From: Bacillus sp. SG-1
Lineage (GTDB): Bacteria > Bacillota > Bacilli > Bacillales > Bacillaceae_B
Direction: 5' to 3'
Assembly: GCF_000181495.1 (NCBI RefSeq)
Contig: NZ_ABCF01000024.1
Span: 1-40,293 of the forward strand
Length of the DNA stretch: 40,293 nt
The notes under the pieces are model-generated. The model saw only the letters and a program-made list of their open reading frames with translations, was not told where the DNA came from and ran no database searches. The first letter of the stretch is position 1; each line of letters opens with the position of its first letter. The position numbers and the translations under genes are program-made. Below, one piece after another: positions 17,266-26,099 of the stretch.

Positions 17266-17345
17266 GCCTCTTAAGCCCCCTTTTACTTAGTATTGGAATT
17301 TTCCTGCGGGATTCCTCTCATACTAAGTTTAAAGGAGGATTTATA

Positions 17346-18794
17346 TTGGAGTCATTGACTTACAGACAAACTTGGTTTGGAAATATTAAAGGAGATATAT
17401 TATCAGGGCTTGTTGTGGCCCTTGCACTGATTCCTGAAGCGATAGCCTTTTCAATTATTGCGGGAGTCGATCCGATGGTCGGTTTATATGCTTCTTTTAC
17501 CATAGCTGTCACAATTGCCTTTGTCGGAGGGCGGCCGGGAATGATTTCTGCGGCTACCGGTGCGATGGCACTGCTTTTTACGAATTTAATTGCCGAATAC
17601 GGACTTCAGTATTTACTGGCGGCCACGATATTGACAGGCATACTGCAAATACTTTTTGGGGTGTTTAAATTAGCGCGTTATATGAAGTTCATTCCGCGTT
17701 CAGTGATGGTTGGCTTTGTTAATGCCTTGGCGATACTTATTTTCAGCTCGCAGCTGCAGCATTTTCATGGAGAGGAATGGATTATGTATGCCCTGGTTGG
17801 ATTGACCCTTTTCATCATCTACTTATTACCCTATTTTACAAAAGTGGTGCCATCAACATTGGTGGCCATTGTGACAGTTACCATATTATCCATCACGATG
17901 AATTATGGAGTGAGAACAGTCGGGGATATGGGGACGATTTCACAAACCCTTCCGCAATTTTTTCTACCCGATATACCTCTTACTCTTGAAACGTTGATGA
18001 TCATTTTTCCATATTCAGCGGCACTTGCCGTGGTGGGGTTGCTGGAGTCATTGTTAACCGCCACGATCGTTGATGACATGACAGATTCTGAGAGTGATAA
18101 AAATATGGAAAGCAGGGGACAAGGGATTGCCAATATCATTACAGGCTTTTTCGGTGGAATGGCCGGATGTGCGATGATCGGGCAATCTGTCATCAATGTA
18201 AAGTCGGGAGGGCGAGGCAGGCTTTCAGCTCTGGTAGCCGGTGTGTTCCTCATGTTTTTGATTGTTGTTCTCGGAGGCATCGTGATCCAGATTCCGATGG
18301 CCGCGTTGGCAGGGGTTATGATCATGGTATCGATCAGTACTTTTGACTGGGCTTCCCTGCGCACACTTCATTTATTGCCAAGAACTGATGCTGCAGTCAT
18401 GGTTGTGACAGTTCTGACTGTCGTCCTGACACATAATTTAGCGATTGGCGTTTTCACAGGGATCTTGTTAAGCGCAGTATTCTTTGTGTCCAAGATTTCA
18501 AAAGTGCGTGTAAACAGTTCATTGGAAGGAGATAAAAGAATATATAAGATCAACGGAGAACTTTTCTTTGCGTCTGTAACGGAACTGATTAATCTTTTTG
18601 ATTATAAAGAGGATGTTAAGAAAGTGGAAATTAATCTGAGCAGATCTCACATTTGGGATGATTCAGCGGTTGCTGCTGTTGATAAAATTGTTTCCAAGTT
18701 TGAAGTGAATGGAATCTTAGCCGAAGTGACAGGATTAAATGAGGATAGTACAGAATTAGTGGATAAGCTTGCGAATAGATTAGGGTCGCATTAA
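17346..18794 (+). CDS. SulP-family anion transporter with STAS domain
   Basis: This 482-residue transporter has the SulP signature at the N-terminus ([35 protein letters not shown]), about 10-12 membrane segments, and a short C-terminal STAS domain from about residue 395 ([34 protein letters not shown]). SulP proteins carry sulfate, bicarbonate or dicarboxylates; the substrate is not determined here. It resembles B. subtilis YbaR/YvdB. TTG 17346 follows AGGAGG by seven bases. The universal stress protein gene starts 17 bases after its stop, so the two form an operon, a common pairing for this transporter type. Confidence 0.9.
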   Translation: MESLTYRQTWFGNIKGDILSGLVVALALIPEAIAFSIIAGVDPMVGLYASFTIAVTIAFVGGRPGMISAATGAMALLFTNLIAEYGLQYLLAATILTGILQILFGVFKLARYMKFIPRSVMVGFVNALAILIFSSQLQHFHGEEWIMYALVGLTLFIIYLLPYFTKVVPSTLVAIVTVTILSITMNYGVRTVGDMGTISQTLPQFFLPDIPLTLETLMIIFPYSAALAVVGLLESLLTATIVDDMTDSESDKNMESRGQGIANIITGFFGGMAGCAMIGQSVINVKSGGRGRLSALVAGVFLMFLIVVLGGIVIQIPMAALAGVMIMVSISTFDWASLRTLHLLPRTDAAVMVVTVLTVVLTHNLAIGVFTGILLSAVFFVSKISKVRVNSSLEGDKRIYKINGELFFASVTELINLFDYKEDVKKVEINLSRSHIWDDSAVAAVDKIVSKFEVNGILAEVTGLNEDSTELVDKLANRLGSH

Positions 18795-18811
18795 ACAGCG
18801 GGGGTGAAGGG

Positions 18812-19231
18812 ATGTATAAAAAAATCTTATTGGCTACGGATGGTTCTGAACACTCAAAACGTGCAGCCGAGAATGCAATTCATATCGCTCAATGTTCTGA
18901 TGGTTCCGCTATCGAAGTTGTATATGTCGTAGATGCGGACCGGGCAAAGTCTGATGTCCTGGCAAACTGGAATTCCGCAGAAATGAATGATTTTCGCAAA
19001 GAAAGAATGAAAGAAGTTGAAAGGCAGGCTAAATTGGCTGGGGTCAGTTATGAAATCAAGATTCTGCACGGGGAGCCTGGCCCTGCGATTGTTGAATATG
19101 TGAATAAGAATCAGGTTGATATTGTCGTTATCGGCAGCAGAGGACTGAACGGACTGCAGGAATTTGTACTGGGCAGTGTCAGCCATAAAGTGGCCAAACG
19201 GGCGAATTGCCCGGTATTGATCGTTAAATAA
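18812..19231 (+). CDS. Universal stress protein (UspA family)
   Basis: This 139-residue cytosolic protein starts with KKILLATDGSEHSKRAAENA. The ATP-binding C-terminal motif is VIGSRGLNGLQEFVLGSVSHKVAKRANCPVLIV (G-x2-G-x9-G-S layout intact), so it belongs to the nucleotide-binding subgroup. It shares an operon with the SulP transporter and may sense adenylates to regulate it; this last step is inference. A GGGGGTGAAGGG sequence precedes ATG 18812, and a terminator follows at once. Confidence 0.92.
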   Translation: MYKKILLATDGSEHSKRAAENAIHIAQCSDGSAIEVVYVVDADRAKSDVLANWNSAEMNDFRKERMKEVERQAKLAGVSYEIKILHGEPGPAIVEYVNKNQVDIVVIGSRGLNGLQEFVLGSVSHKVAKRANCPVLIVK

Positions 19232-19237
19232 GAGTAG

Positions 19238-19265
19238 AAACCTCCAGGCAGTGGAGGTTTTTTTG
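19238..19265 (+). terminator. Terminator of the SulP-Usp operon
   Basis: AAACCTCCA and TGGAGGTTT form a 9-bp stem around GGCAG, followed by four more T. Confidence 0.9.
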
Positions 19266-19272
19266 TTGGTTA

Positions 19273-19331
19273 CTTTATCACTTTAAAGCGTGAAGAGGGA
19301 CAGTCCCTCTTCACGCTTTAAAGTGATAAAG
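19273..19331. repeat. 59-nt perfect palindromic element
   Basis: Two exactly complementary 29-base arms (19273-19301 and 19303-19331) flank a single central A. Landmarks are CTTTATCAC at the outer end, TTTAAAGCGTG, and the core AAGAGGGAC. It lies between the Usp terminator and the cad promoter. The perfect symmetry means the same hairpin forms from either strand. There is no T-tract after it. Confidence 0.95.
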
Positions 19332-19350
19332 CACATATAAACGAAATGTT

Positions 19351-19379
19351 TTGACACATCTCTTCTTCTTACATATACT
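19351..19379 (+). promoter_or_regulatory. Sigma-A promoter of cadC-cadA
   Basis: A consensus TTGACA (19351-19356) and TATACT (19374-19379) are separated by exactly 17 bases, 38 bases before cadC. Confidence 0.9.
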
Positions 19380-19382
19380 AAT

Positions 19383-19402
19383 ATTCAAATGAACGTTTGA
19401 TT
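19383..19402 (+). promoter_or_regulatory. CadC/ArsR-type operator
   Basis: TCAAATGAACGTTTGA (19385-19400) is an imperfect dyad of the type bound by ArsR/CadC dimers. It overlaps the expected transcription start just after the -10 box, where bound repressor would block initiation. Confidence 0.75.
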
Positions 19403-19416
19403 ATTGGGGTGATTAA

Positions 19417-19785
19417 GTGAAACAGAAAGATGTTTGTGAGGTTAATTGTCAAGAAGATGAAAAAGTCGCTTCCATTCAAGATGAGCTCGCTGGAACCAAT
19501 ACAAATGGGGCGGCAAAAATATTTAAAGCATTATCGGATGATACTAGAATGAAGATAGCTTATGCTCTCAGCCTTGAGAAGGAGCTGTGCGTGTGTGACG
19601 TCGCACACATTGTCGGTGCAACGACTGCGACTGCTTCCCATCACTTAAGGCTGCTGGGTAACATGGGCCTTGCGAAATATCGCAAAGAGGGGAAATTAGT
19701 GTATTACTCTCTTGATGACGACCATGTAAGAAGCCTGATCAACATCGCGATTACCCATCATAAGGAGGTGGAACAACGTGTCTGA
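19417..19785 (+). CDS. cadC: CadC, ArsR-family metal-responsive repressor
   Basis: This 122-residue winged-helix repressor has the CadC layout: an N-terminal metal-binding extension with C7 and C11 (KDVCEVNCQED), the sequence ALSDDTRMKIAYAL, the metal-binding ELCVCDVA motif of helix alpha-3, the recognition helix TTATASHHLRLLGNMGL, and a C-terminal helix with DDDHVRSLINIAITHHKE. The metal ligands of both sites are present, so Cd(II), Pb(II) and Zn(II) should release it from the operator upstream. GTG 19417 follows GGGGTG by about six bases. Its stop lies inside the cadA start region (8-base overlap), so the genes are translationally coupled. Confidence 0.95.
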   Translation: MKQKDVCEVNCQEDEKVASIQDELAGTNTNGAAKIFKALSDDTRMKIAYALSLEKELCVCDVAHIVGATTATASHHLRLLGNMGLAKYRKEGKLVYYSLDDDHVRSLINIAITHHKEVEQRV

Positions 19786-21913
19786 AGGATTACAGCAACC
19801 GAAAGATAAAACAACTTACCGCGTACAGGGCTTTTCCTGAGCAGGCTGTGCCGCAAAGTTCGAAAAGAACGTGAAGCACCTGGATGGTGTTTCTGAAGCA
19901 AATGTTAATTTTGGAGCATCGAAGCTCACAGTCTTTGGAGATACAACTATAGAAGAACTTGAGAAAGCCGGAGCATTTGAGGGGCTTAAGGTCATTCCGG
20001 AACATCAACAGTTCTCTGACGAAAAGAAGCCTTTTATTAAAAGGTATGCAAATGTATTGCTGTCAGCTTTCTTCCTGATCTTGGGATGGTCACTTGGACA
20101 TACGTACGGGGAAGAAAATATCTTTTCCATAGCCGCTTTTGTGGCTTCCATCTTAGTCGGGGGATACCGTCTTTTCACAACAGGCTTAAAAAACCTTGTG
20201 CGTCTGGAATTTGATATGAGAACTCTGATGACCATTGCCATCATCGGGGCTGCTTTCATCGGCGAGTGGGGAGAAGGCGCAACGGTCGTCATCCTGTTCG
20301 CAATTAGTGAAGTACTTGAAGCCTATTCTATGGATAAAGCCAGGCAGTCGATCCGCTCACTGATGGACATTGCCCCGAAGGAAGCTCTTATTCGAAGAGA
20401 TGGCAGAGAAATGACTGTTGGTATTGAAGATATTCAAATCGGCGACACCATGATTGTAAAGCCGGGTCAAAAGCTTGCTATGGATGGTGTGGTTGAAAAA
20501 GGGATATCGGCAGTGAATCAGGCTGCCATCACAGGAGAATCAGTTCCAGTCACTAAGCAAAAGGATGATGAAGTATTCGCAGGAACCCTGAATGAAGAAG
20601 GTCTGCTGGAAGTCAAAGTGACCAAACTCGCTGAGGATACGACCATCGCGAAAATCATCCACCTGGTGGAAGAAGCCCAGGCAGAACGGGCACCGTCCCA
20701 GGCGTTTGTGGACCGATTCGCAAAATACTATACACCGGCAGTCATTCTGGTTGCGATCCTTGTAGCCATTGTACCGCCATTATTATTTGGAGCTGACTGG
20801 AGCACATGGGTGTATCAAGGACTTGCCGTACTGGTTGTCGGATGTCCATGCGCACTTGTCATATCCACACCGGTTTCCATTGTGACCGCTATTGGAAACG
20901 CGGCTAGGAACGGTGTATTGATTAAAGGCGGCATTTATTTGGAAGAGACGGGTGCTTTAAAAGCGATTGCCTTCGATAAAACAGGAACCCTTACAAAAGG
21001 AGTTCCTGAAGTCACAGATTTCATTTCTTTAAGGGAAGAAAAAAGAGAAGAGAACCTGAAACTCATTGCTGCACTTGAAAATGGATCACAGCATCCATTG
21101 GCATCCGCGATTATGAAAAAAGCGGAACAAGGGAATCTGGATTACCGATCATTAGCAATCGAAGACTTTACTTCTGTCACCGGGAAAGGAATCAAAGGAA
21201 CCATTCAAGGCATAACCTATCATGCTGGAAGTCCTTCCTATATGCAAGAAGTTATGGGGGTACCCGCCCCGGATGAAGTAAGAAACAAGATCACCGATCT
21301 TCAACATGCAGGAAAAACAGTCATCCTTATGGGTACGGCTGAAGAAATAATGGCATTGACAGCCGTTGCCGATGAAGTCAGGGACAGCAGTGCGGAAGTC
21401 ATTGAAAAACTGCATAAACTTGGAATTGAAAAAACAATCATGCTGACCGGTGATAACAAAGGAACGGCAGAGGCGATTGCCAAACGTACAAATGTTACCG
21501 ATACAGCCGCGGAATTGCTGCCGCAAGATAAACTAGCGTATATTAAGCAGCTGCGTGAACGATATGATAAGGTCGCCATGGTAGGTGATGGAGTGAACGA
21601 TGCCCCAGCCCTTGCTGCATCATCTGTAGGAATTGCGATGGGAGGTGCCGGGACCGATACAGCATTGGAAACGGCAGATATAGCACTCATGGGCGATGAC
21701 TTAAGGAAGTTGCCATTCACCGTCAAACTGAGCAGGAAAGCTTTGAGGATCATTAAGCAGAACATCGCCTTTTCATTAGGCATCAAGCTGCTGGCTCTTC
21801 TACTGGTCATACCGGGCTGGCTCACACTGTGGATCGCAATTTTTGCAGATATGGGTGCTACATTAATCGTCACCCTGAATGGTCTCCGTCTCCTTAAAGT
21901 CAAGGACAAATAA
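19778..21913 (+). CDS. cadA: CadA-type Cd/Zn/Pb-exporting P1B ATPase with in-frame UGA at codon 21
   Basis: CadA pumps Cd(II), Zn(II) and Pb(II) out of the cell at the cost of ATP. GTG 19778 has a full AAGGAGGTG site. The frame reads through TYRVQGFS, then TGA (19838-19840), then [12 protein letters not shown]; in homologues this position is the first Cys of the heavy-metal-associated CxxC motif. After it 690 codons are open, with the membrane motif C356-P-C358, the phosphorylated D400 in DKTGT, the TGES actuator loop and GDGVNDAP. Everything except codon 21 looks intact and selected. The UGA could encode selenocysteine, be read through, or be a nonsense mutation; then GTG 19871 might restart, but no ribosome site precedes it. 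Full length is 711 residues, as in other CadA. Confidence 0.88.
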
Positions 21914-21943
21914 AAGAAGAAGCCGACTTGGCTTCTTCTTTTT
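21912..21943. terminator. Bidirectional terminator between cadA and ktrD
   Basis: AAAAGAAGAAGCC and GGCTTCTTCTTTT form a 13-bp stem around GACTT, A-rich before and T-rich after. It occupies all but one base of the gap between the two convergent stop codons. Confidence 0.9.
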
Positions 21944-21944
21944 A

Positions 21945-23303
21945 TTATCCTATAATAACTCTTTCTTTTGGATAGTTATAAAGAGTTTCTTTTTGCTTGA
22001 TCCCTAAGATGATAAGGAATGTTAAGAGACCAATCCTCCCAATGAACATCAGACACATGATGAGTATTTTCCCGACAACACTTAAATCAGGGGTGATACC
22101 CATTGACAACCCGACGGTACCGAAGGCCGAACAGACTTCAAAAAGAATTTCTATCATTGAGAATGATGATTCGGTAATAGAAAGGAAGATAACCGATCCT
22201 GCACACATGAAACTTGCTAACAAGGTGACCGCAAGGGATTTGGTGACATCTGTCTGATCCAGCTCTCTGCGGAAAACCTTTATTGAGGATCTGCCCCTTG
22301 CAAAGTTAATAAGAAAAAGTACGTTGATAGCAAAGGTTGTAGTCCGTATTCCACCGCCGACTGAACTCGGAGATGCTCCTATAAACATCAACATGCAAAT
22401 GATAATGAGGGTAGGTTCCGAAAACTGGCTGACGTCCATGGTAGACAAACCGCCACTCCTTGTAGTAGTGGATTGGAAAAAAGCATAGAAAAATGATTTG
22501 TGCCATGAAAGACCATCAAAAAAACGGTTATATTCAATTACAAGAATAAGGATTGTCCCGACAATCATTAAACCAAAAAAGGTTACAGTGGTTAACTTCG
22601 TATACAGTGAAAAATGAAACCTCACCCGTTGATCATTCTTTTTCAACAAGAAATCTTTCAGTTCAATTAATACAGGAAATCCAATGGCACCCAAAGTAAT
22701 CAGGATGATGTTCACACATTGAACGAAATAATCATCTGCATATGGAATGAGTGATTGTCCTGTAATATCGAACCCGCCATTGGTTGTGGCACTTACGCTG
22801 GCAAAAATTCCATGCAAATAAGCATCCTGCCAATTTGGATAGTATTTTAAAAAGTATGTACCTAATATAAGAGCCCCCATCAATTCTATTAAGAGGATGA
22901 TATACAGAATCTGCTTCATGAGTTTGACCAGACCGGCTAAGTTGGATTGGTTTTGGTCAGTCATTATCAGGCGGCGTTCCTTCAGCCCGATTTTCTTACC
23001 TAAAATTAACCACAGAAACGTGCCGAGAGTCATGATCCCGATACCGCCAATTTGCAGGATGAAAATCAAAATGAAGATTCCGGCTGTACTGAAGGAGTCG
23101 ACTATCTGTATGACCGTTAGTCCTGTAACACTAATTGCACTGACGGCTGTAAACATAATGTCGAGGAAACTCAGGTCTACTCCCGGTTTAGCGGTAATCG
23201 GAAGGCTTAGTAAAAGTATGGATATACCAACTGCCACAAAATAGAAAACAACGATAAGTTGGGCAGGAGATAAGTGATCGAGTCTTTTTTTGAAACTGGA
23301 CAT
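21945..23303 (-). CDS. ktrD: KtrB/KtrD-type potassium uptake channel subunit
   Basis: This 452-residue membrane protein belongs to the TrkH/KtrB family. Four membrane-pore-membrane repeats are visible, with pore loops such as TAVSAISVTGLTVI, SATTNGGFDI, TTTRSGGLSTMD and CSAFGTVGLSMGITPDLS, the last carrying the selectivity glycine. It moves potassium, usually with sodium coupling, and works with a cytosolic RCK gating subunit (KtrA or KtrC). No such subunit is next to it, as with B. subtilis ktrD, so the KtrD assignment is preferred to KtrB. ATG 23303 follows AAAGGAGATC. Confidence 0.92.
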   Translation of the reverse strand: MSSFKKRLDHLSPAQLIVVFYFVAVGISILLLSLPITAKPGVDLSFLDIMFTAVSAISVTGLTVIQIVDSFSTAGIFILIFILQIGGIGIMTLGTFLWLILGKKIGLKERRLIMTDQNQSNLAGLVKLMKQILYIILLIELMGALILGTYFLKYYPNWQDAYLHGIFASVSATTNGGFDITGQSLIPYADDYFVQCVNIILITLGAIGFPVLIELKDFLLKKNDQRVRFHFSLYTKLTTVTFFGLMIVGTILILVIEYNRFFDGLSWHKSFFYAFFQSTTTRSGGLSTMDVSQFSEPTLIIICMLMFIGASPSSVGGGIRTTTFAINVLFLINFARGRSSIKVFRRELDQTDVTKSLAVTLLASFMCAGSVIFLSITESSFSMIEILFEVCSAFGTVGLSMGITPDLSVVGKILIMCLMFIGRIGLLTFLIILGIKQKETLYNYPKERVIIG

Positions 23304-23485
23304 AAAAGAGATCTCCTTTAGGGTAATGGTTCTTTAACACTATACCACATGGTGCAGGGAGGTAACATCTAAAAAATGCATTCTGAAATATAGCAAATGG
23401 TAAGTAATTCCTACTCAAAAACCGAAATCTTATGGTACAATTTTAAAGATGAAAGACTGGTTCATGTTTGAAAGGAGCATCAAAA

Positions 23486-23824
23486 ATGGCAAATGTTTTT
23501 AACAATACGACAATAGTTGCTATTATTATTGCTTTTTCCGTGTATTTTATCATAAGGGGAATTGCAATATTCTTAGGAAAAGCGGGCAAGGGATACATGG
23601 AGAAAAGAAATTTAACAACTGAAAAACTGTTCTTCCATCTGATTGGGGGATATTATATATTTACCGGTATTCTTGGATTATTCGTCCCGAAACTTGATTG
23701 GAAAACCGAAGATATTTACAACTCAATCGGGATTTATGCGTTGATTTCTGTTTTCTTCTGGCTCGCTATAGACTTTCTGATGAAACGAAACAGCGACATT
23801 GGGCAGAAGCTCGCAGAGAAATAA
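23486..23824 (+). CDS. Small membrane protein, unknown function
   Basis: This 112-residue protein is not one I recognise. It has an N-terminal membrane segment (residues about 7-28), then a basic loop (GKGYMEKRNLTTEK), then two more membrane segments around residues 50-66 and 82-100. ATG 23486 is chosen for the AAAGGAG site nine bases upstream; the in-frame ATG at 23468 lies before that site. TGGTACAAT near 23432-23440 could be an extended -10 promoter. It is divergent from ktrD and convergent with a second small membrane protein. Confidence 0.75.
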   Translation: MANVFNNTTIVAIIIAFSVYFIIRGIAIFLGKAGKGYMEKRNLTTEKLFFHLIGGYYIFTGILGLFVPKLDWKTEDIYNSIGIYALISVFFWLAIDFLMKRNSDIGQKLAEK

Positions 23825-23852
23825 AAAAGGCCCCGCGATACGGGCCTTTTTC
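23824..23852. terminator. Bidirectional terminator between two small membrane-protein genes
   Basis: AAAAAGGCCC and GGGCCTTTTT form a 10-bp stem around an eight-base loop, with T-runs on both strands. It serves the rightward gene ending at 23824 and the leftward gene ending at 23863. Confidence 0.9.
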
Positions 23853-23862
23853 TTATGTCCAA

Positions 23863-24012
23863 TTAAAATATCCCTTTTTCAAACAGTACAAATATAATGG
23901 CGGCGAGTACGAGTGAGTAATTTGTTATCCATGATCCTTCTGCAGCTTCCTGAGGCTTGCCGAACAATTCATCAAATGCCTTTTTTCGCAAGTCGGTTTC
24001 ATTGACTAACAT
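23863..24012 (-). CDS. 49-residue single-span membrane protein
   Basis: The frame reads MLVNETDLRKKAFDELFGK, a hydrophilic N-terminal part, then a membrane segment (YSLVLAAIIFVLF) and a short EKGIF tail. GAGGTG lies six bases before the ATG at 24012. The frame ends 11 bases before a bidirectional terminator, which supports it being a real gene. I do not recognise the family; the topology suggests an accessory subunit or small regulator in the membrane. Confidence 0.72.
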   Translation of the reverse strand: MLVNETDLRKKAFDELFGKPQEAAEGSWITNYSLVLAAIIFVLFEKGIF

Positions 24013-24524
24013 TCAATATCACCTCATCCACATTTGTAAACGCTTACTTATTATATTACCAATCTAAAATAAATTATTCAAATATTCAGTAAATTATAGT
24101 TTTTAATAACTGATCACGATCTCACTACAGTACTTTAGACCGCTTTTATTATGGCTCTTTTTAAAACTTTGATGCTATTTATCATGAAGTTCAAGAGATA
24201 GGTTCACCATTTACAGAAATCACCCTATTTAACAAGAAAGAAAAGAGCTAATCACCCTGTTCAGTTAGATAAGCCCTTGTACCCGAGGGGAAAGTCCGGC
24301 CTTTTGTTGCCGATAGCAACAATCTATCAGCCCTTTATTATAGATTTATTTAGAAATTACCACTTAAGCCAATACAAAGATTAGTAGATATTAATAGAGT
24401 TAACAATGCTGAATTATGACAATTCTACAAAATTCTACAAAGTTTTACAAAATATCTATATTTCGTATATTATTAAGTATAAAGTCTTTTAGGCTAAGAG
24501 AGTTTTTAGAAGGAGTAACGAAAA
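24013..24524 (+). other. 512-base AT-rich intergenic region before the kinase gene
   Basis: No coding frame is convincing. TTGTTGC and GCAACAA form a perfect 7-bp hairpin at 24304-24322. Close to the gene, TTCTACAA, TTCTACAA and TTTTACAA begin at 24423, 24433 and 24443, exactly 10 bases apart. TTCTACA is one base from the TTCGACA form of the Spo0A box, so an operator is possible. No strong sigma-A promoter is obvious. Confidence 0.5.
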
Positions 24525-25763
24525 TTGAATCAACTTAATAATATTCGTTTAGATAGAGAAGAAATAAGAACGCTTAAATTATTTCTATCTTTATTTTATT
24601 TTTTTCTCATAGCTTATGATGTATTCTATTACTACATTTTTACGTATTATGAAAATAAAGAAATGGGCCTGCCTGACGGGGGTCTGGGTTTTTGGTACCA
24701 TATAACCTTGATATTACTTCTTCCTGTGTCTATTTATCTAGCTAATAAGGGAAGGGTTTATTTTGTTAAATATCTTTATTTATTGGCGTTTATTGTAGTT
24801 GATATTGTCAGTAATCTGATGATTTATCTGGGCAGTGATACAGTATTCCAATCTGGTCACATTGTCGAAATAATATTTATACTGTTTTCCCCTATCTTTA
24901 TAAATAAAAGGTTCTTCTGGTTCACTTCAATAGGTATGATTCTTAAATATGCCATATTAGGCATTATACTGTCTGCTGTTCAAGTGAGTATCCCCATTGT
25001 CGTATTTGTGGTTATCTCGATAGTGTCTTATTTATTCCTAAGCAGATTTCACTCGAATCTTGAAACCCGATTGAGGTTGAACGACCAGCTCCGCGAAAAA
25101 GAAAAACTAGCGGTAATCGGCAGGTTCGCCACGTCGATTAGCCATGAGGTAAGGAATCCGTTGGCATCCCTGAAGGGGTTTACACAACTGCAGCATGAGA
25201 AGCATCCTGAGGATAGTGAATACTACACGATCATGACGAATGAAATTGAAAGAATTTCATCTTTGCTTGACGATTTGTTGGTGATTGGGAAACCCAAAGG
25301 ACTAAACCTTAAAAGCCATGATCCAAAGGACATCATTGAATATGTGGTGAAATTAATGGAAAGTGATGCCAATAATCAGAACATCCAACTAACTGGAGAG
25401 ATAAAGTCAGGTCTTCCAAAGATTGATTGTGATGAAAAACATCTGAAACAAGTTTTGATAAATTTAATTAAAAATGCCATGGAGGCCATGCCTGCAGGTG
25501 GTGAGGTCACCGTCAAAGCGGAAATGGGTGAGGAGGACACGGTTCTCCTGTCCATTAGAGATGAAGGCGAAGGGATATCGAAAGAAAACCTTGAACAACT
25601 CGGGACCCCCTTTCATACGACTAAGTCAGATGGAACCGGCCTGGGATTAATGGTAAGTTTTAAGATCATCGAAGAACATAGTGGAACAATACGTTATGAT
25701 AGTGTGGAAGGACAGGGAACAACGGTTTCCATCACTCTCCCAATCAAACAATTAATATCATAA
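24525..25763 (+). CDS. KinB-like membrane sensor histidine kinase
   Basis: This orphan kinase of 412 residues has six hydrophobic segments in residues about 18-185, a short linker helix, a HisKA domain with H207 in TSISHEVRNPLASLKG, and an HATPase_c domain (N box LKQVLINLIKNAMEAM, G1 DEGEGIS, G2 GTGLGLMVSFKII). The layout, with membrane helices and little extracellular sequence, matches B. subtilis KinB, which feeds phosphate to Spo0F at the onset of sporulation. No response regulator is adjacent, as expected for a phosphorelay kinase. TTG 24525 follows AAGGAG by about nine bases. Whether it acts on Spo0F is inference. Confidence 0.88.
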   Translation: MNQLNNIRLDREEIRTLKLFLSLFYFFLIAYDVFYYYIFTYYENKEMGLPDGGLGFWYHITLILLLPVSIYLANKGRVYFVKYLYLLAFIVVDIVSNLMIYLGSDTVFQSGHIVEIIFILFSPIFINKRFFWFTSIGMILKYAILGIILSAVQVSIPIVVFVVISIVSYLFLSRFHSNLETRLRLNDQLREKEKLAVIGRFATSISHEVRNPLASLKGFTQLQHEKHPEDSEYYTIMTNEIERISSLLDDLLVIGKPKGLNLKSHDPKDIIEYVVKLMESDANNQNIQLTGEIKSGLPKIDCDEKHLKQVLINLIKNAMEAMPAGGEVTVKAEMGEEDTVLLSIRDEGEGISKENLEQLGTPFHTTKSDGTGLGLMVSFKIIEEHSGTIRYDSVEGQGTTVSITLPIKQLIS

Positions 25764-25778
25764 TGACTTTAGTCATAG

Positions 25779-25803
25779 GTTAGAAAAGCAGAAAAGCGGG
25801 TAT
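25779..25803 (+). promoter_or_regulatory. Sigma-B-like promoter of the FbpA-like gene
   Basis: GTTAGA (25779-25784) and a perfect GGGTAT (25798-25803) are 13 bases apart, 22 bases before the start codon. The -10 box is a full match to the sigma-B consensus; the -35 box matches GTTTAA only in part. Confidence 0.55.
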
Positions 25804-25825
25804 ACTCTTCACGGAGGGATAAACC

Positions 25826-26023
25826 GTGCAACAGAGAAACATAAATACAACTGAAGACTTTTATATTAAACAACTACTTAGGATAGGAATTTATAAAATT
25901 TCCGATAAGCAGCTGTATGAATTGAGTAAAAGCGAACTTCAAAAAGAGTATCTGGCTCATTATGTCGAAAAGTCATTAAATAATATTCTTGGAAATGACC
26001 TGAATGAGAGAGGGTACGTCTGA
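25826..26023 (+). CDS. Small protein of the Fur-regulated basic protein A (FbpA) type
   Basis: This 65-residue protein contains YIKQLLRIGIYKISDKQLYELSKSELQKEY across residues about 13-43, which fits my memory of the FbpA family consensus (L-x-x-x-GIYK-x-x-x-x-QLYEL-x-x-x-EL-x-x-EY). In B. subtilis FbpA is one of three small proteins made under iron limitation with the FsrA sparing response. I see no Fur box upstream; instead a sigma-B-like promoter is present. GTG 25826 follows ACGGAGGG. The family call is moderate and an iron role should not be assumed. Confidence 0.65.
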   Translation: MQQRNINTTEDFYIKQLLRIGIYKISDKQLYELSKSELQKEYLAHYVEKSLNNILGNDLNERGYV

Positions 26024-26056
26024 ATTCACAAAATTTAATAAGTCTATAAACTAAAG

Positions 26057-26087
26057 AAGAATCCTGCGGAAAGCGGGATTCTTTTTT
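26057..26087. terminator. Terminator after the FbpA-like gene
   Basis: AAGAATCC pairs with GGGATTCTT around a loop that itself contains GC pairs, and runs into six T rightward. Leftward it is followed by CTTCTTT and may also serve the aldo/keto reductase gene. Confidence 0.82.
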
Positions 26088-26099
26088 ATAGTCAATTTA

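Noticed and set aside
24285..24330. RNase P-like string GAGGGGAAAGTCCGG
   Set aside because: Only this short match is present; none of the other conserved RNase P RNA elements surround it.
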